Below, piece after piece: positions 1-7,803 of a stretch of DNA of 64,000 nucleotides. Every line of letters starts with the position of its first letter. Positions within the stretch are counted from its first letter, which is position 1. The notes under the pieces were generated by a model. It ran no database searches, was not told where the DNA came from, and saw only the letters and a program-made list of their open reading frames with translations. Location: assembly GCA_964484185.1 (NCBI GenBank), contig CAZAEQ010000016.1:24144-88143 (forward strand). The letters are read 5' to 3'. The stretch comes from F1-120-MAGs238 sp964484185 (GTDB taxonomy: Bacteria; Planctomycetota; Phycisphaerae; Phycisphaerales; UBA1924). The position numbers were made by a program, and so were the translations under genes.

Positions 1-1
1 A

Positions 2-640
2 TCAAAGAAGGCTGAAGCCGAAGTCGAAGACACCGGGCCGAAAGTCCCGCCGCGTCTGAAGACCCACTTTGATGAAAAGGTCCGCGCTCAGCTTATTGAA
101 AAATTCGGATTGAAGAATCCGATGCAGCAACCCAAGCTCGAGAAGATCGTGATCAACGTGAACATGGGTCGCCACCTCGAAGGCACCAAGATTCCCGTTG
201 AGAAGAAGAACACGATCCTGGAAACCATCGTCAAGGTCTCCGGCCAGAAGCCCGTTGTCATCCGTGCAAAGAAGTCAGTCGCGAACTTCAAACTTCGTGA
301 AGGCTACGAAAACGCTGCGATGGTCACCCTTCGCCGCGAACGCATGTGGCACTTCCTCGACAGCTTCATCCACCTGGCCTCACCCCGTATCAAGGATTTC
401 CGCGGTCTCCCCGAGAAGGCCTTTGACAAGCAGGGCAACTACGCATTCGGTCTCACCGAACAGGGCGTGTTCCCACAGATCAACATGGCCGAAGTGAGCT
501 TCACTCACGGCATGAACATCAATATCTGTTTCGGTCGGTCAACACCCGAACGCAGCCGATTCGTCCTCGAACAGCTCGGATTCCCCTTCCGCAAGCCGGA
601 AGAAATTCGTGGGCCCAAAACCGTTGCACCGAAAGCGTAA
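2..640 (+). CDS. rplE: 50S ribosomal protein L5, 5' partial
   Basis: Binds 5S rRNA in the large-subunit central protuberance. The L5 core is clear (KLEKIVINVNMG, VSGQKPV, KSVANFKLREG, FDKQGNYAFGLTEQGVFP, MNINICFG). The frame is open to the left edge and reads L5-like sequence before the first possible internal starts (PRLKTHFDEKVRAQLIEKFG), so the true start lies outside the window and the TTG at 110 is internal. The most N-terminal visible residues (KKAEAEVEDTGPKVPP) are charged and low-complexity, which suggests an N-terminal extension beyond the usual roughly 180-residue protein. It is the first visible gene of the spc operon, 51 nt before rpsN. Confidence 0.95.
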   Translation, partial: SKKAEAEVEDTGPKVPPRLKTHFDEKVRAQLIEKFGLKNPMQQPKLEKIVINVNMGRHLEGTKIPVEKKNTILETIVKVSGQKPVVIRAKKSVANFKLREGYENAAMVTLRRERMWHFLDSFIHLASPRIKDFRGLPEKAFDKQGNYAFGLTEQGVFPQINMAEVSFTHGMNINICFGRSTPERSRFVLEQLGFPFRKPEEIRGPKTVAPKA

Positions 641-658
641 GTATTTCCCGCAGTTTCC

Positions 659-674
659 ATGCTCAAGTGAGCAT
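659..674 (+). promoter_or_regulatory. Small hairpin in rplE-rpsN gap
   Basis: Perfect inverted repeat ATGCTC/GAGCAT with a 4-nt loop, ending just before the rpsN ribosome binding site (AGGAG at 679-683). It may protect mRNA ends or modulate rpsN translation; there is no T-run, so it is not a terminator. Confidence 0.4.
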
Positions 675-691
675 TTTCAGGAGTGGACCGT

Positions 692-877
692 ATGACGACC
701 AAGGCCCAAATGGCCAAGTCCATGAAGACCCCAAAGTTCAGCACGCGGCTTCGGCTGCGCTGCCAGCTTTCGGGTCGCGCTCGTGGCGTGTATCGCAAGT
801 TCCGTATCAGCCGTATCGTGCTTCGCAAGCTCGCGCTTGAAGGCAAGATTCCTGGCATGCGCAAGGCCAGCTGGTAA
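692..877 (+). CDS. rpsN: 30S ribosomal protein S14, short zinc-free form
   Basis: Small-subunit head protein. The start is the ATG at 692, 8 nt after AGGAG, giving 61 residues; the upstream GTG at 683 overlaps that Shine-Dalgarno and is rejected. Length and the ends (TPKF near the N-terminus, IPGMRKASW at the C-terminus) match the short S14 class that usually carries a Cys4 zinc ribbon. Here only the first Cys (RCQLSG) remains; the other three positions read S, S and V, so zinc cannot be held in the usual way. It lies between rplE and rpsH in the standard spc order. Confidence 0.95.
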   Translation: MTTKAQMAKSMKTPKFSTRLRLRCQLSGRARGVYRKFRISRIVLRKLALEGKIPGMRKASW

Positions 878-923
878 TCAGATGGACTCTCCCACCCCGA
901 ACTCTTTCTCTAGGAATTGAACC

Positions 924-1322
924 ATGGCGATAGGCGACCCCATCGCGGACATGCTGACCCGTCTCTCGAACGCATCAACAGTGCGTCACAAGACTGTCAA
1001 CTGCCTCAATAGCAAGATCTGCCGCGGCATCGCCGCGGTTTTGAAGGACGAAGGCTACATCGAAGGTTTCGATGTGGTTGAAGACGGCCGTCAAGGCCTG
1101 ATCCGCGTCAAGCTCCGTTACACCAACGGTGTGGCCCTCTTCAAGGGCTTCCACCGTGAATCCAAGCCCAGCCGTCGCGTGTACCGCGGCGTCGATGAGC
1201 TCCCCAAGCCCCTCCAGGGTCTGGGTATCGCAATCGTCTCGACCTCCAAGGGTGTCATGAGCGACCGTAAGGCGCGCGAGGCACGTGTTGGTGGCGAACT
1301 GCTCTGCTCGTTGAATAGCTGA
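924..1322 (+). CDS. rpsH: 30S ribosomal protein S8
   Basis: 16S rRNA-binding protein of the platform and classical translational repressor of the spc operon. It has 132 residues, the normal length. The N-terminus MAIGDPIADMLTRLSNA and C-terminal region GLGIAIVSTSKGVMSDRKAR are typical of S8. An AGGAA motif precedes the ATG. It sits between rpsN and rplF; the downstream 94-nt gap holds a hairpin at 1355-1383. Confidence 0.97.
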   Translation: MAIGDPIADMLTRLSNASTVRHKTVNCLNSKICRGIAAVLKDEGYIEGFDVVEDGRQGLIRVKLRYTNGVALFKGFHRESKPSRRVYRGVDELPKPLQGLGIAIVSTSKGVMSDRKAREARVGGELLCSLNS

Positions 1323-1354
1323 TCGAAGTTCTGAATTGTCCGCTGCTGATGCCT

Positions 1355-1383
1355 GAATCGATGCTGAATCAAATCATCGATTC
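1355..1383 (+). promoter_or_regulatory. Hairpin in rpsH-rplF gap
   Basis: Perfect 9-bp inverted repeat GAATCGATG/CATCGATTC around an 11-nt loop, 19 nt upstream of the rplF Shine-Dalgarno. No T-run follows. It is a candidate for autoregulatory protein binding or mRNA processing. Confidence 0.45.
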
Positions 1384-1416
1384 TCGAATCAAGTGCGGAT
1401 TGGAGGTTTGCTCTTT

Positions 1417-1971
1417 ATGTCCCGTATCGGTAAAAAAGTCATCCCGGTTCCCGCTGGCGTCAAGGTCGCAATCAAAGACCGCACCGTCAACGTCGAAGGT
1501 CCAAAGGGCAAACTGTCCTTCACCTACAAGCCCCAGGTCAAGGTCGTCTTCTCTGAAGCCGACAAGGCCGTGGTCTGCTCGGTGGAAGAAACTCTCAAGG
1601 GCGATCGCGAAGCCAATGCTCTCTGGGGCACAACTCGCGCCATCATCCGCAACATGATCGAAGGCACCTCCAAGGGCTACGAAAAGACCATGGAAGTTGT
1701 CGGTGTTGGTTGGACTGCCGCCCTGAACGGCAAAAAGCTCAAGCTCGTGGTCGGTTACTCAAACCCCATCGAGCTCGATGTTCCCGCTGGTCTCACAGTG
1801 ACCGTTGACAAGATGCTTGTCAAGGTTGCCGGTGCAGACCGCCAGATGGTCGGACAATTCGCATCATCCATGCGTCAAGTTCGCAAACCCGAGCCATACA
1901 ACGGCAAGGGCATCAAGTACCAGACCGAAACAGTTCGCCGCAAGCAGGGCAAGCAAACTGGCGCTGCATAA
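1417..1971 (+). CDS. rplF: 50S ribosomal protein L6
   Basis: Large-subunit protein at the base of the L7/L12 stalk, near the factor-binding site. The ATG at 1417 is chosen over the GTG at 1393 because GGAGG (1402-1406) lies 10 nt upstream and the product begins MSRIGKKVIPVPAGVKV, the canonical L6 N-terminus. It has 184 residues with two L6 repeats and the C-terminal region EPYNGKGIKYQ. It is followed by rplR after 66 nt. Confidence 0.97.
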   Translation: MSRIGKKVIPVPAGVKVAIKDRTVNVEGPKGKLSFTYKPQVKVVFSEADKAVVCSVEETLKGDREANALWGTTRAIIRNMIEGTSKGYEKTMEVVGVGWTAALNGKKLKLVVGYSNPIELDVPAGLTVTVDKMLVKVAGADRQMVGQFASSMRQVRKPEPYNGKGIKYQTETVRRKQGKQTGAA

Positions 1972-2037
1972 GCACCAGGTCATCAGAAGTTGGTTCGCAA
2001 CAGAATTCACACGGCACACAAGGCATCGAGGCAGATT

Positions 2038-2400
2038 ATGGAACTCAAAAAGAACAAGACAACGCGTCGCGCCCGCCGCCGGATCTCCATCCGCAAGAAG
2101 ATCATCGGCACGCCAGAGCGTCCACGTCTTTCGATCTACAAGTCGCTCAATCACATCTACGCTCAGATCATCGACGATCTGGCCGGCAAGACCCTGGCAT
2201 CCGCTTCTACCCGCGACAAGGGAACTGGTCTGGACAAGACCGGCAACTCTACCGCCGCGGCAACAGTGGGAGAGCGTTTGGCGACAGCAGCCAAGACCAA
2301 AGGTGTCAGCAAAGTTGTCTTTGATCGCAACGGTTTCAAGTTCCACGGGCGCGTAAAAGCCCTGGCCGATGCCGCCCGCAAGGGTGGTCTGCAGTTCTAA
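2038..2400 (+). CDS. rplR: 50S ribosomal protein L18
   Basis: Binds 5S rRNA together with L5. The start at ATG 2038 follows GAGG; the longer reading to 1990 adds a non-L18 leader. It has 120 residues: a basic N-terminus (RRARRRISIRKKI), then RLSIYKSLNHIYAQIIDD and the C-terminal signature FDRNGFKFHGRVKALADAAR. Standard position between rplF and rpsE. Confidence 0.96.
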   Translation: MELKKNKTTRRARRRISIRKKIIGTPERPRLSIYKSLNHIYAQIIDDLAGKTLASASTRDKGTGLDKTGNSTAAATVGERLATAAKTKGVSKVVFDRNGFKFHGRVKALADAARKGGLQF

Positions 2401-2442
2401 ATTGAAAGATCGCACTTCACGGCATTACGCGAAGAGGTTTAT

Positions 2443-3165
2443 ATGGCAGTTGAAATGGTGATGGAAGAATCTGGCGCAATGGACTCAACAACCGTGTTGG
2501 TCCGCCGCACATCGGCGACCATCAAGGGTGGGCGTCGATTCACATTTAACGCCTTGGTTATCGTCGGTGACCGCAACGGTCGCGTCGGCGCTGGCTATGG
2601 CAAGGCAAACGAAGTTCCCAACGCCGTCGAGAAGGCGACCAAGTATGCCAAGCGCAACATGGTCACCATCCGCATGGCTGGTCGCACCGTTCCTCACGAA
2701 GTTGAAGGCACCTTCTCAGCTTCCAAGGTCCGCCTGATTCCCGCGACCCCCGGCACCGGCGTCGTAGCAGGAACCACTCTCCGCGCAATCCTTGAAATGG
2801 CCGGTATCACCGACTGCCTTTCAAAGTGCTACGGCTCAACCAACGCAATCAACATCATCAAAGCAACCTTCAATGCGGTTCGCAAGATCAAGACTCGCGA
2901 GCAGACCGCCGCCGATCGTGGCGTCACTCTTGCCGAGACCGAAATCGAACACCGCATCGAGCGTGGTGCAAAGTTCATGCCCGTCTCCTCCGGCAAAGAG
3001 AAGATGCGTGGACCCGTCAACAGCATGGGCGCCGAAAACAAGCGCGGCGGCCGTGGTGGTCGTGGCGGCGGTGGTGGTCGTGGCCGCGGTAAAGAAGGCG
3101 GCGATTCAGCACAGGGCGGCCCAGGTGCAGCAGCACCAGCAGCCGACGCAGCACCCAAGCAGTAA
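2443..3165 (+). CDS. rpsE: 30S ribosomal protein S5 with RGG-rich tail
   Basis: Small-subunit protein lining the mRNA entry channel. The double-stranded RNA-binding half (GGRRFTFNALVIVGDRNG, GYGKANEVPNAVEKA) and the C-terminal fold (IPATPGTGVVAG, GSTNAINIIKA) are intact. At 240 residues it is much longer than the usual 165-175: after about residue 190 a tail of arginine-glycine repeats (GGRGGRGGGGGRGRGK) and then Ala/Pro/Gln follows. Such tails often bind RNA. rpmD (L30), normally next, is absent. Confidence 0.96.
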   Translation: MAVEMVMEESGAMDSTTVLVRRTSATIKGGRRFTFNALVIVGDRNGRVGAGYGKANEVPNAVEKATKYAKRNMVTIRMAGRTVPHEVEGTFSASKVRLIPATPGTGVVAGTTLRAILEMAGITDCLSKCYGSTNAINIIKATFNAVRKIKTREQTAADRGVTLAETEIEHRIERGAKFMPVSSGKEKMRGPVNSMGAENKRGGRGGRGGGGGRGRGKEGGDSAQGGPGAAAPAADAAPKQ

Positions 3166-3183
3166 TTTCCTTTCAGCACTTTC

Positions 3184-3199
3184 GTCCGTTCAGTCGGAC
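3184..3199 (+). promoter_or_regulatory. Hairpin in rpsE-rplO gap
   Basis: Inverted repeat GTCCG/CGGAC with loop TTCAGT, followed by CTCGTAAA. The same arrangement (stem around TTCA, then CTCGTAAA) recurs after rplO at 3863-3888, so the two appear to be copies of one element. Confidence 0.4.
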
Positions 3200-3223
3200 T
3201 CGTAAATCAGTGAGTATTCAGCC

Positions 3224-3838
3224 ATGATGATCCAAGATATCACAGTGAAGGCCGGCAAGTTCAAGGCCAGTAAGCGCGTCGGACGCGGCGAAGGTGGCGG
3301 TCGAGGCAAGCAGTCTGGCCGTGGCCAGAAGGGTGCTCGCTCACGCTCCGGTCACGCCCGCAAGGCAGCGTTCGAAGGTGGCCAGATGCCATACTTCCGC
3401 CGCATGCCCAAGTTCGGCTTCACCAACGCAGCCTTCCGCACCAACTTCTGGATTGTCAACATCTCTGAAGTGCTCTCGCACCCCGCGTTCGCAAAGGGCG
3501 GCGAAGTCAGCATCAAGACCCTCGTCAAGGCTGGTCTCGTTCGCGACACCTCGCGTCCCCTCAAGATCCTCGGCAACATCGGCGAAGATGGCCTCAAGGT
3601 CAAACTCACCATCGTTGCAGAGCGCGTCTCCGCCAAGGCACGTGAACTCGTGACCAAAGCTGGCGGCAGCGTGACCGAAACCGGCACTCGCCGTGACAAG
3701 GTCCGCGGCATCGATCGCAACTCTGACGATAAGTCACCCAAGAACCTCACCAAGAAGCTCAACCGCGGCGGCAAGAAGAAGCCCGTCGTTGTCGAAGAGA
3801 CCGAAGGCGAGACCAAGGCTGATGACAAGAAGAAGTAA
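3224..3838 (+). CDS. rplO: 50S ribosomal protein L15 with charged tail
   Basis: Late-assembly large-subunit protein. It has the Gly/Arg-rich N-terminus (RVGRGEGGGRGKQSGRGQKG), the family motif FEGGQMPYFRRMPKFGF, and a C-terminal domain ending near residue 150. At 204 residues it carries an extra Lys/Glu-rich tail (VVVEETEGETKADDKKK), as its neighbours S5 and L5 also carry low-complexity tails. Two in-frame ATGs (3224, 3227) are equally plausible. Followed by a 144-nt gap with two hairpins, then secY. Confidence 0.95.
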   Translation: MMIQDITVKAGKFKASKRVGRGEGGGRGKQSGRGQKGARSRSGHARKAAFEGGQMPYFRRMPKFGFTNAAFRTNFWIVNISEVLSHPAFAKGGEVSIKTLVKAGLVRDTSRPLKILGNIGEDGLKVKLTIVAERVSAKARELVTKAGGSVTETGTRRDKVRGIDRNSDDKSPKNLTKKLNRGGKKKPVVVEETEGETKADDKKK

Positions 3839-3862
3839 TTCCATTCCCCAGTTTGACCTGAT

Positions 3863-3933
3863 CCGGACGTTCAAGTCCGGCTCGTAAACAAACGCCTGCC
3901 CGGCTACCCTTGGTTTCCAAGCACGCCGGGCAG
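3863..3933 (+). promoter_or_regulatory. Two consecutive hairpins between rplO and secY
   Basis: Hairpin 1 (3863-3880) has a 6-bp CCGGAC/GTCCGG stem. Hairpin 2 has a 9-bp outer stem (3896-3904 with 3925-3933, CTGCCCGGC/GCCGGGCAG) and an inner CTTGG/CCAAG stem at 3909-3921. The second is stable but is followed by TTGTCCATAAAAG, not a T-run. Likely an attenuator, processing site or stability element setting secY expression relative to the ribosomal genes. Confidence 0.5.
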
Positions 3934-3982
3934 TTGTCCATAAAAGAAACCGCCTCTGTCTCTGCCTCATCTGAGTCACGGA

Positions 3983-5383
3983 ATGAAGAACATCCCGATA
4001 ATCTCGACGCTCATTAACGTCTTCAGCATCGCTGAACTGCGAAACAAAGTGCTGTTCACCCTGGCCATGCTGATGGTTTATCGCATCGGCCACTGGATCC
4101 CGATCCCCGGTGTGAACCAGGAAGAAATCGCCAAGGCCCTTAAGAACACCGACAGCAGCTCCGTGCTCGGTCAGACAGCTCAGCTCGTCTCGATGTTCTC
4201 CGGCGGCACGATTTCTCAGTCAACGATCTTCGGTCTTGGCGTGATGCCCTACATCACTGCCGGCATCATCTTTCAGCTCGTCGCCTCTGTCTACCCACCC
4301 ATGAAGAAACTTCAGGAAGAGGGCCCATCCGGCCGCCAGAAGATCATGGAATGGACGCGCTACGTCACGCTCGCGCTCTGTGTCGTGCAGGGCTTTGGCT
4401 ACATGCAGCTCAGCACCGGCATGGGCCTGGTCTACCCCGAGTGGTCACACAACCCGCTCTGGTGGGTCATGGCTCTCACGGCTCTCACCGCAGGCACCAT
4501 GTTCCTGATGTGGATCGGCGAACAGATCGATCGCCACGGCATCGGTAACGGCGTCTCCATGATCATCATGGCCGGCATCTTGACACAGATGCCTGCCGCG
4601 CTCACGACTGTTATCAACAACTTCCAGCCCGGCGATCCGCAGAAAATCGGCTGGATCGGTCTCATTTCTCTCGCTGGCGGTTTCGTGCTTGTCGTTGCAG
4701 GCTCCGTCATCATGACCGTCGCCCAACGCCGAATCCCTGTCCAACAAGCCAAGCACACCCGCGGCCGCCGCGTCTTTGGCGGCCAGCGTTCCTATCTCCC
4801 TCTGCGCGTCAATCACGGCGGCGTCATGCCGATCGTCTTCGCTTCTTCGCTGATGGCGTTCCCCAGCATTCTTATCGCCGCCCTTTCGCAGCGATTTGCT
4901 GATGACCCGACCAGCTTGGGCCACGGAATCTTCCGCTGGCTGCACGACAACCTGGCCCAGGGTCAGTTCCCCTACACCATCATCTACATCGGCATGGTCT
5001 ACTTCTTCAGCTACTTCTGGATCACCGTCCAGTTCAATCCTGAAGAAATGAGCAAGCAGCTCAAAGAACACGGCTCGTTCATTCCCGGCCTCCGCCCCGG
5101 CCCACGTACCGCGGAATATCTTGAAACCGTCATCACTCGCATCACCTTCGTCGGTGCGGCGTTCCTCTCCGTCATCGCTGTTCTCCCGCTGGTTGTAAAC
5201 TCTGCGATGAACATCGACTACGTAGTTTCGCAGTTCTTTGGCGGCACCGGTCTGCTCATCGTGGTCTCGGTCGCACTCGACTTCCTCCAACGAGTCGAAG
5301 CCAATCTGCTCATGCGTAACTATTCCGGGTTCCTCGCTGGCGAAGGCGAAGATGGCGCAAAACTCCGTAGCGCCCGCGGCTGA
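3983..5383 (+). CDS. secY: Preprotein translocase subunit SecY
   Basis: Channel-forming core of the Sec translocon in the cytoplasmic membrane. It has 466 residues and about ten predicted hydrophobic helices. Family motifs include YRIGHWIPIPGV near residue 35, FGLGVMPYITAGIIFQL, RRIPVQQAKH, and the cytoplasmic loop PGLRPGPRTAEYL. No strong Shine-Dalgarno precedes the ATG. It sits downstream of rplO, 20 nt before map; adk, often between them, is absent. Confidence 0.97.
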   Translation: MKNIPIISTLINVFSIAELRNKVLFTLAMLMVYRIGHWIPIPGVNQEEIAKALKNTDSSSVLGQTAQLVSMFSGGTISQSTIFGLGVMPYITAGIIFQLVASVYPPMKKLQEEGPSGRQKIMEWTRYVTLALCVVQGFGYMQLSTGMGLVYPEWSHNPLWWVMALTALTAGTMFLMWIGEQIDRHGIGNGVSMIIMAGILTQMPAALTTVINNFQPGDPQKIGWIGLISLAGGFVLVVAGSVIMTVAQRRIPVQQAKHTRGRRVFGGQRSYLPLRVNHGGVMPIVFASSLMAFPSILIAALSQRFADDPTSLGHGIFRWLHDNLAQGQFPYTIIYIGMVYFFSYFWITVQFNPEEMSKQLKEHGSFIPGLRPGPRTAEYLETVITRITFVGAAFLSVIAVLPLVVNSAMNIDYVVSQFFGGTGLLIVVSVALDFLQRVEANLLMRNYSGFLAGEGEDGAKLRSARG

Positions 5384-5403
5384 TATTCCAGCGAAAATCA
5401 CCT

Positions 5404-6180
5404 ATGGCAATCTCGCTGAAATCTCCGGGAGAGATCAAGCAGCTGGAACATGCCAACAAAGTCCTTCGAGACATCCTCGATCGACTCCGCGCACTGGCAA
5501 TCGCGGGTCGAACACCACGAGAAATCGCCGACCGATTTGAAGCATGCGCCCGCCAGGCCGGCGCAATCGCGGCATTCAAGAACTATCAGCGAACCGCTGA
5601 ATCGCCGCCCTTTCCTGCATCCTGCTGCATCAGTGTCAATTCCGTCCTCACGCACGGTGTTCCAGGCGATCGCTATTTCAAACCTGGTGACCTGGTCAAG
5701 ATCGACGCCGGGATCAGCCTTAACGGCTGGTTCGCAGATGCCGCCCGCTCCTGGTGCATCGAGCCTGCAGAGCCGCACGTGCGAGCTCTTGCAGAAAGTC
5801 CTCGCCAAATATTTGAAGCAGTGATCGCACATTGCAATCCAGGGACGCGCTGGGGAGATGTGAGAGCTATCGCGATCACAAAGGCCGCGGAATTGGGCGT
5901 TTCACTTGTGCCCGATGCAGCTGGTCACGGTATCGGAAGGCGATTACATGAAGAGCCCAGCCTGCCGCTTGCGCTCAGCAAACCATCCAGCGTCGATGAT
6001 CTCATTTTGCGGGAAGGAATGGTGCTCGCGATCGAGCCCGTAGTGTCCGCCGGCTCAGTCATTATGGCACGGCACCCAGATGGGTTTGGGCTTGAAACTA
6101 TTGATGGGTCGCTGGGCGCGCACTACGAAGAGTGCATTGCTATTGAATCACGCGGCTTTCGCAGATTGAATGGGCTGTGA
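5404..6180 (+). CDS. map: Methionine aminopeptidase, type I
   Basis: Removes the initiator methionine from nascent proteins. It has 258 residues, normal for type Ia. The metal ligands are all present: D101 (IDAG), D112 (FADAA), H175 (GHGIGRRLHEEP), E211 (LAIEPVV) and E242 (HYEEC), and the substrate-side histidine H84 sits in LTHGVPGD. It follows secY directly. The last 33 nt overlap the 3' end of the opposite-strand HD-GYP gene, and no infA, rpmJ or rpsM follows, so the operon ends here. Confidence 0.95.
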   Translation: MAISLKSPGEIKQLEHANKVLRDILDRLRALAIAGRTPREIADRFEACARQAGAIAAFKNYQRTAESPPFPASCCISVNSVLTHGVPGDRYFKPGDLVKIDAGISLNGWFADAARSWCIEPAEPHVRALAESPRQIFEAVIAHCNPGTRWGDVRAIAITKAAELGVSLVPDAAGHGIGRRLHEEPSLPLALSKPSSVDDLILREGMVLAIEPVVSAGSVIMARHPDGFGLETIDGSLGAHYEECIAIESRGFRRLNGL

Positions 6181-7803
6181 AACTGCCGGGGCCTCGATGA
6201 CCTGCTGCGGCCGATCTTGTTCCACCATCCGGTAGTATTCCTCAAGATTCACATGCGTGAACGCTTCGGCGAGTTCAGGGTCAAACTGCGTGCCAGCGCA
6301 CTTGGTGATTTCCGCCTGCGCCTTTTCCGGTGGCATCGCCGCACGATATGAGCGATTTGAACTCATCGCGTCAAACGTGTCCGCCACACACAGGATCCGT
6401 GCGATCAGCGGAATGTTGGTTCCCGAAAGTCCGTGCGGATAGCCCTTGCCATCAAAGCGCTCGTGGTGATACAGCACGCCGGGCAATACATCCTTGAGCT
6501 GCGGCAGGTCCTTCAGAATCCTGTGGCCAATTTCCGGATGCTGCTTGATAGTTGCAAATTCAGTCTCAGTCAGCCTGCCTGGTTTGCACAACACGGCCTC
6601 GGGAATCCCGATCTTGCCGATATCGTGAACCAAACCAGAGATCCGCGCGCGTTCGATCACTTCCTGTGAGTACCCGGCAGCTGCCGCCACCTGTGTCGCC
6701 AGGAACGCAACGCGCCGCGAGTGGCCGCAGGTGTACGCGTCTTTGGCGTCGATTGCCGCGGAGAGGGCTTCGATGGTTGCCAGGTACGCCTGTCTCTGTT
6801 CGCGATAGAGCCGCGCGTTTTCAAGAAACGCGCCCGCATACACCGCTGCGCTTTCGAGCAATCTGGTGTCATAGCTGGAAACGTGCGGGTCATCGCCGCC
6901 TTTGTCGCCTGCAACTATAACGCCAATAACAGCGTTTCCACGCAGGATCGGCTGCACCACGAGCTGCGATCCAAAGAGTCGCGCTTCGCTCTTGTGCCGC
7001 TTGGGGTCTGGATTCCCCGCATTTTCGCGAGCCTCACCAAGTACAAACTTAAGATGGTCTTCAAAGTCTGCATCATGATCTGGTGCCGCGCCGCTGATGA
7101 TTTTGTGGAACCCAAGTTCAGTTCCAACTCCGACGTCTTCATCTGTTACCGCGGCGATCCATGTGAAATTCAAACAGTCACGCAAGCGATTGCAGACAAC
7201 TTCCAGGAAGCCCAGCGGCTGGGTCAAGTCGTTCATAGACCTGCCGATGCCATAGAGCATGTTGATAGTTTCGTACGAGTTCGACAGTTCACGCGTAAAT
7301 CCGCTGACAGCATCGTGCTTCTCGCAGACTTCCGCCAGGTCTTGTGTCATCCAGTCAAAAACCAGGCAGAGATTGCGGACTGATTGCTCGTTATACGTTG
7401 CAAGCGAAGAGAGTGCTCGCCGGGTCGAATACAGATCGACGCGGGCTGCAAGGCACGACTGCTCAAAGGTTTCGCATTGCAGGAACTTTGCTTCGATTGC
7501 AACCGCGATAGTCCAGCCCATGATGCGGGAACGGTTGAACTCAGGAATTGCAACCGCCCACAGACCAGGTTGAATTTCGCAGCAGATTGTCGAACTGCCT
7601 TCTTCAAGAGTCTTGACGTACAGCGAAAGCTGATGCGTGATGTACTCGCTGCGAATCCACAGGCCTCGAGCCCCGCCTTCGGTTGGTTCGATCATCACCG
7701 TGCCGCTGCGGTCAAATCGCCACGCAGGGAGCCCAAGTTCGCGGCAGCGCTCGCGAATAGCAATGGCGTTCACTTCAACGCTGGGGTCTTCTGAAATGCG
7801 CAT
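6148..7803 (-). CDS. GAF/HD-GYP domain protein, probable c-di-GMP phosphodiesterase
   Basis: HD-GYP proteins hydrolyse cyclic di-GMP or related dinucleotides. An N-terminal region of about 190 residues without a recognised fold precedes a GAF-like sensor (from about MLYGIGRSMNDL) and then the HD-GYP domain: GHSRRVAFLATQVA, the HD pair in VHDIGKIGIPE, HHERFDGKGYP as the GYP signature, and ADTFDAMSSNRSYR. The catalytic set looks complete. The ATG at 7803 overlaps the stop of the upstream response regulator in a TGATG junction, with AAGGAG upstream, so the two are co-translated and the regulator probably controls this enzyme. The 3' end overlaps map by 33 nt tail to tail. Confidence 0.88.
   Translation of the reverse strand: MRISEDPSVEVNAIAIRERCRELGLPAWRFDRSGTVMIEPTEGGARGLWIRSEYITHQLSLYVKTLEEGSSTICCEIQPGLWAVAIPEFNRSRIMGWTIAVAIEAKFLQCETFEQSCLAARVDLYSTRRALSSLATYNEQSVRNLCLVFDWMTQDLAEVCEKHDAVSGFTRELSNSYETINMLYGIGRSMNDLTQPLGFLEVVCNRLRDCLNFTWIAAVTDEDVGVGTELGFHKIISGAAPDHDADFEDHLKFVLGEARENAGNPDPKRHKSEARLFGSQLVVQPILRGNAVIGVIVAGDKGGDDPHVSSYDTRLLESAAVYAGAFLENARLYREQRQAYLATIEALSAAIDAKDAYTCGHSRRVAFLATQVAAAAGYSQEVIERARISGLVHDIGKIGIPEAVLCKPGRLTETEFATIKQHPEIGHRILKDLPQLKDVLPGVLYHHERFDGKGYPHGLSGTNIPLIARILCVADTFDAMSSNRSYRAAMPPEKAQAEITKCAGTQFDPELAEAFTHVNLEEYYRMVEQDRPQQVIEAPAVSQPIQSAKAA

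Noticed and set aside
110..112. TTG as rplE start
   Set aside because: L5-like sequence continues upstream to the window edge, so the gene is 5' truncated.
4445..5401. Long minus-strand open frame opposite secY
   Set aside because: Composition is acidic and repetitive, mirrors secY codons, and has no recognisable domain; secY is certain.
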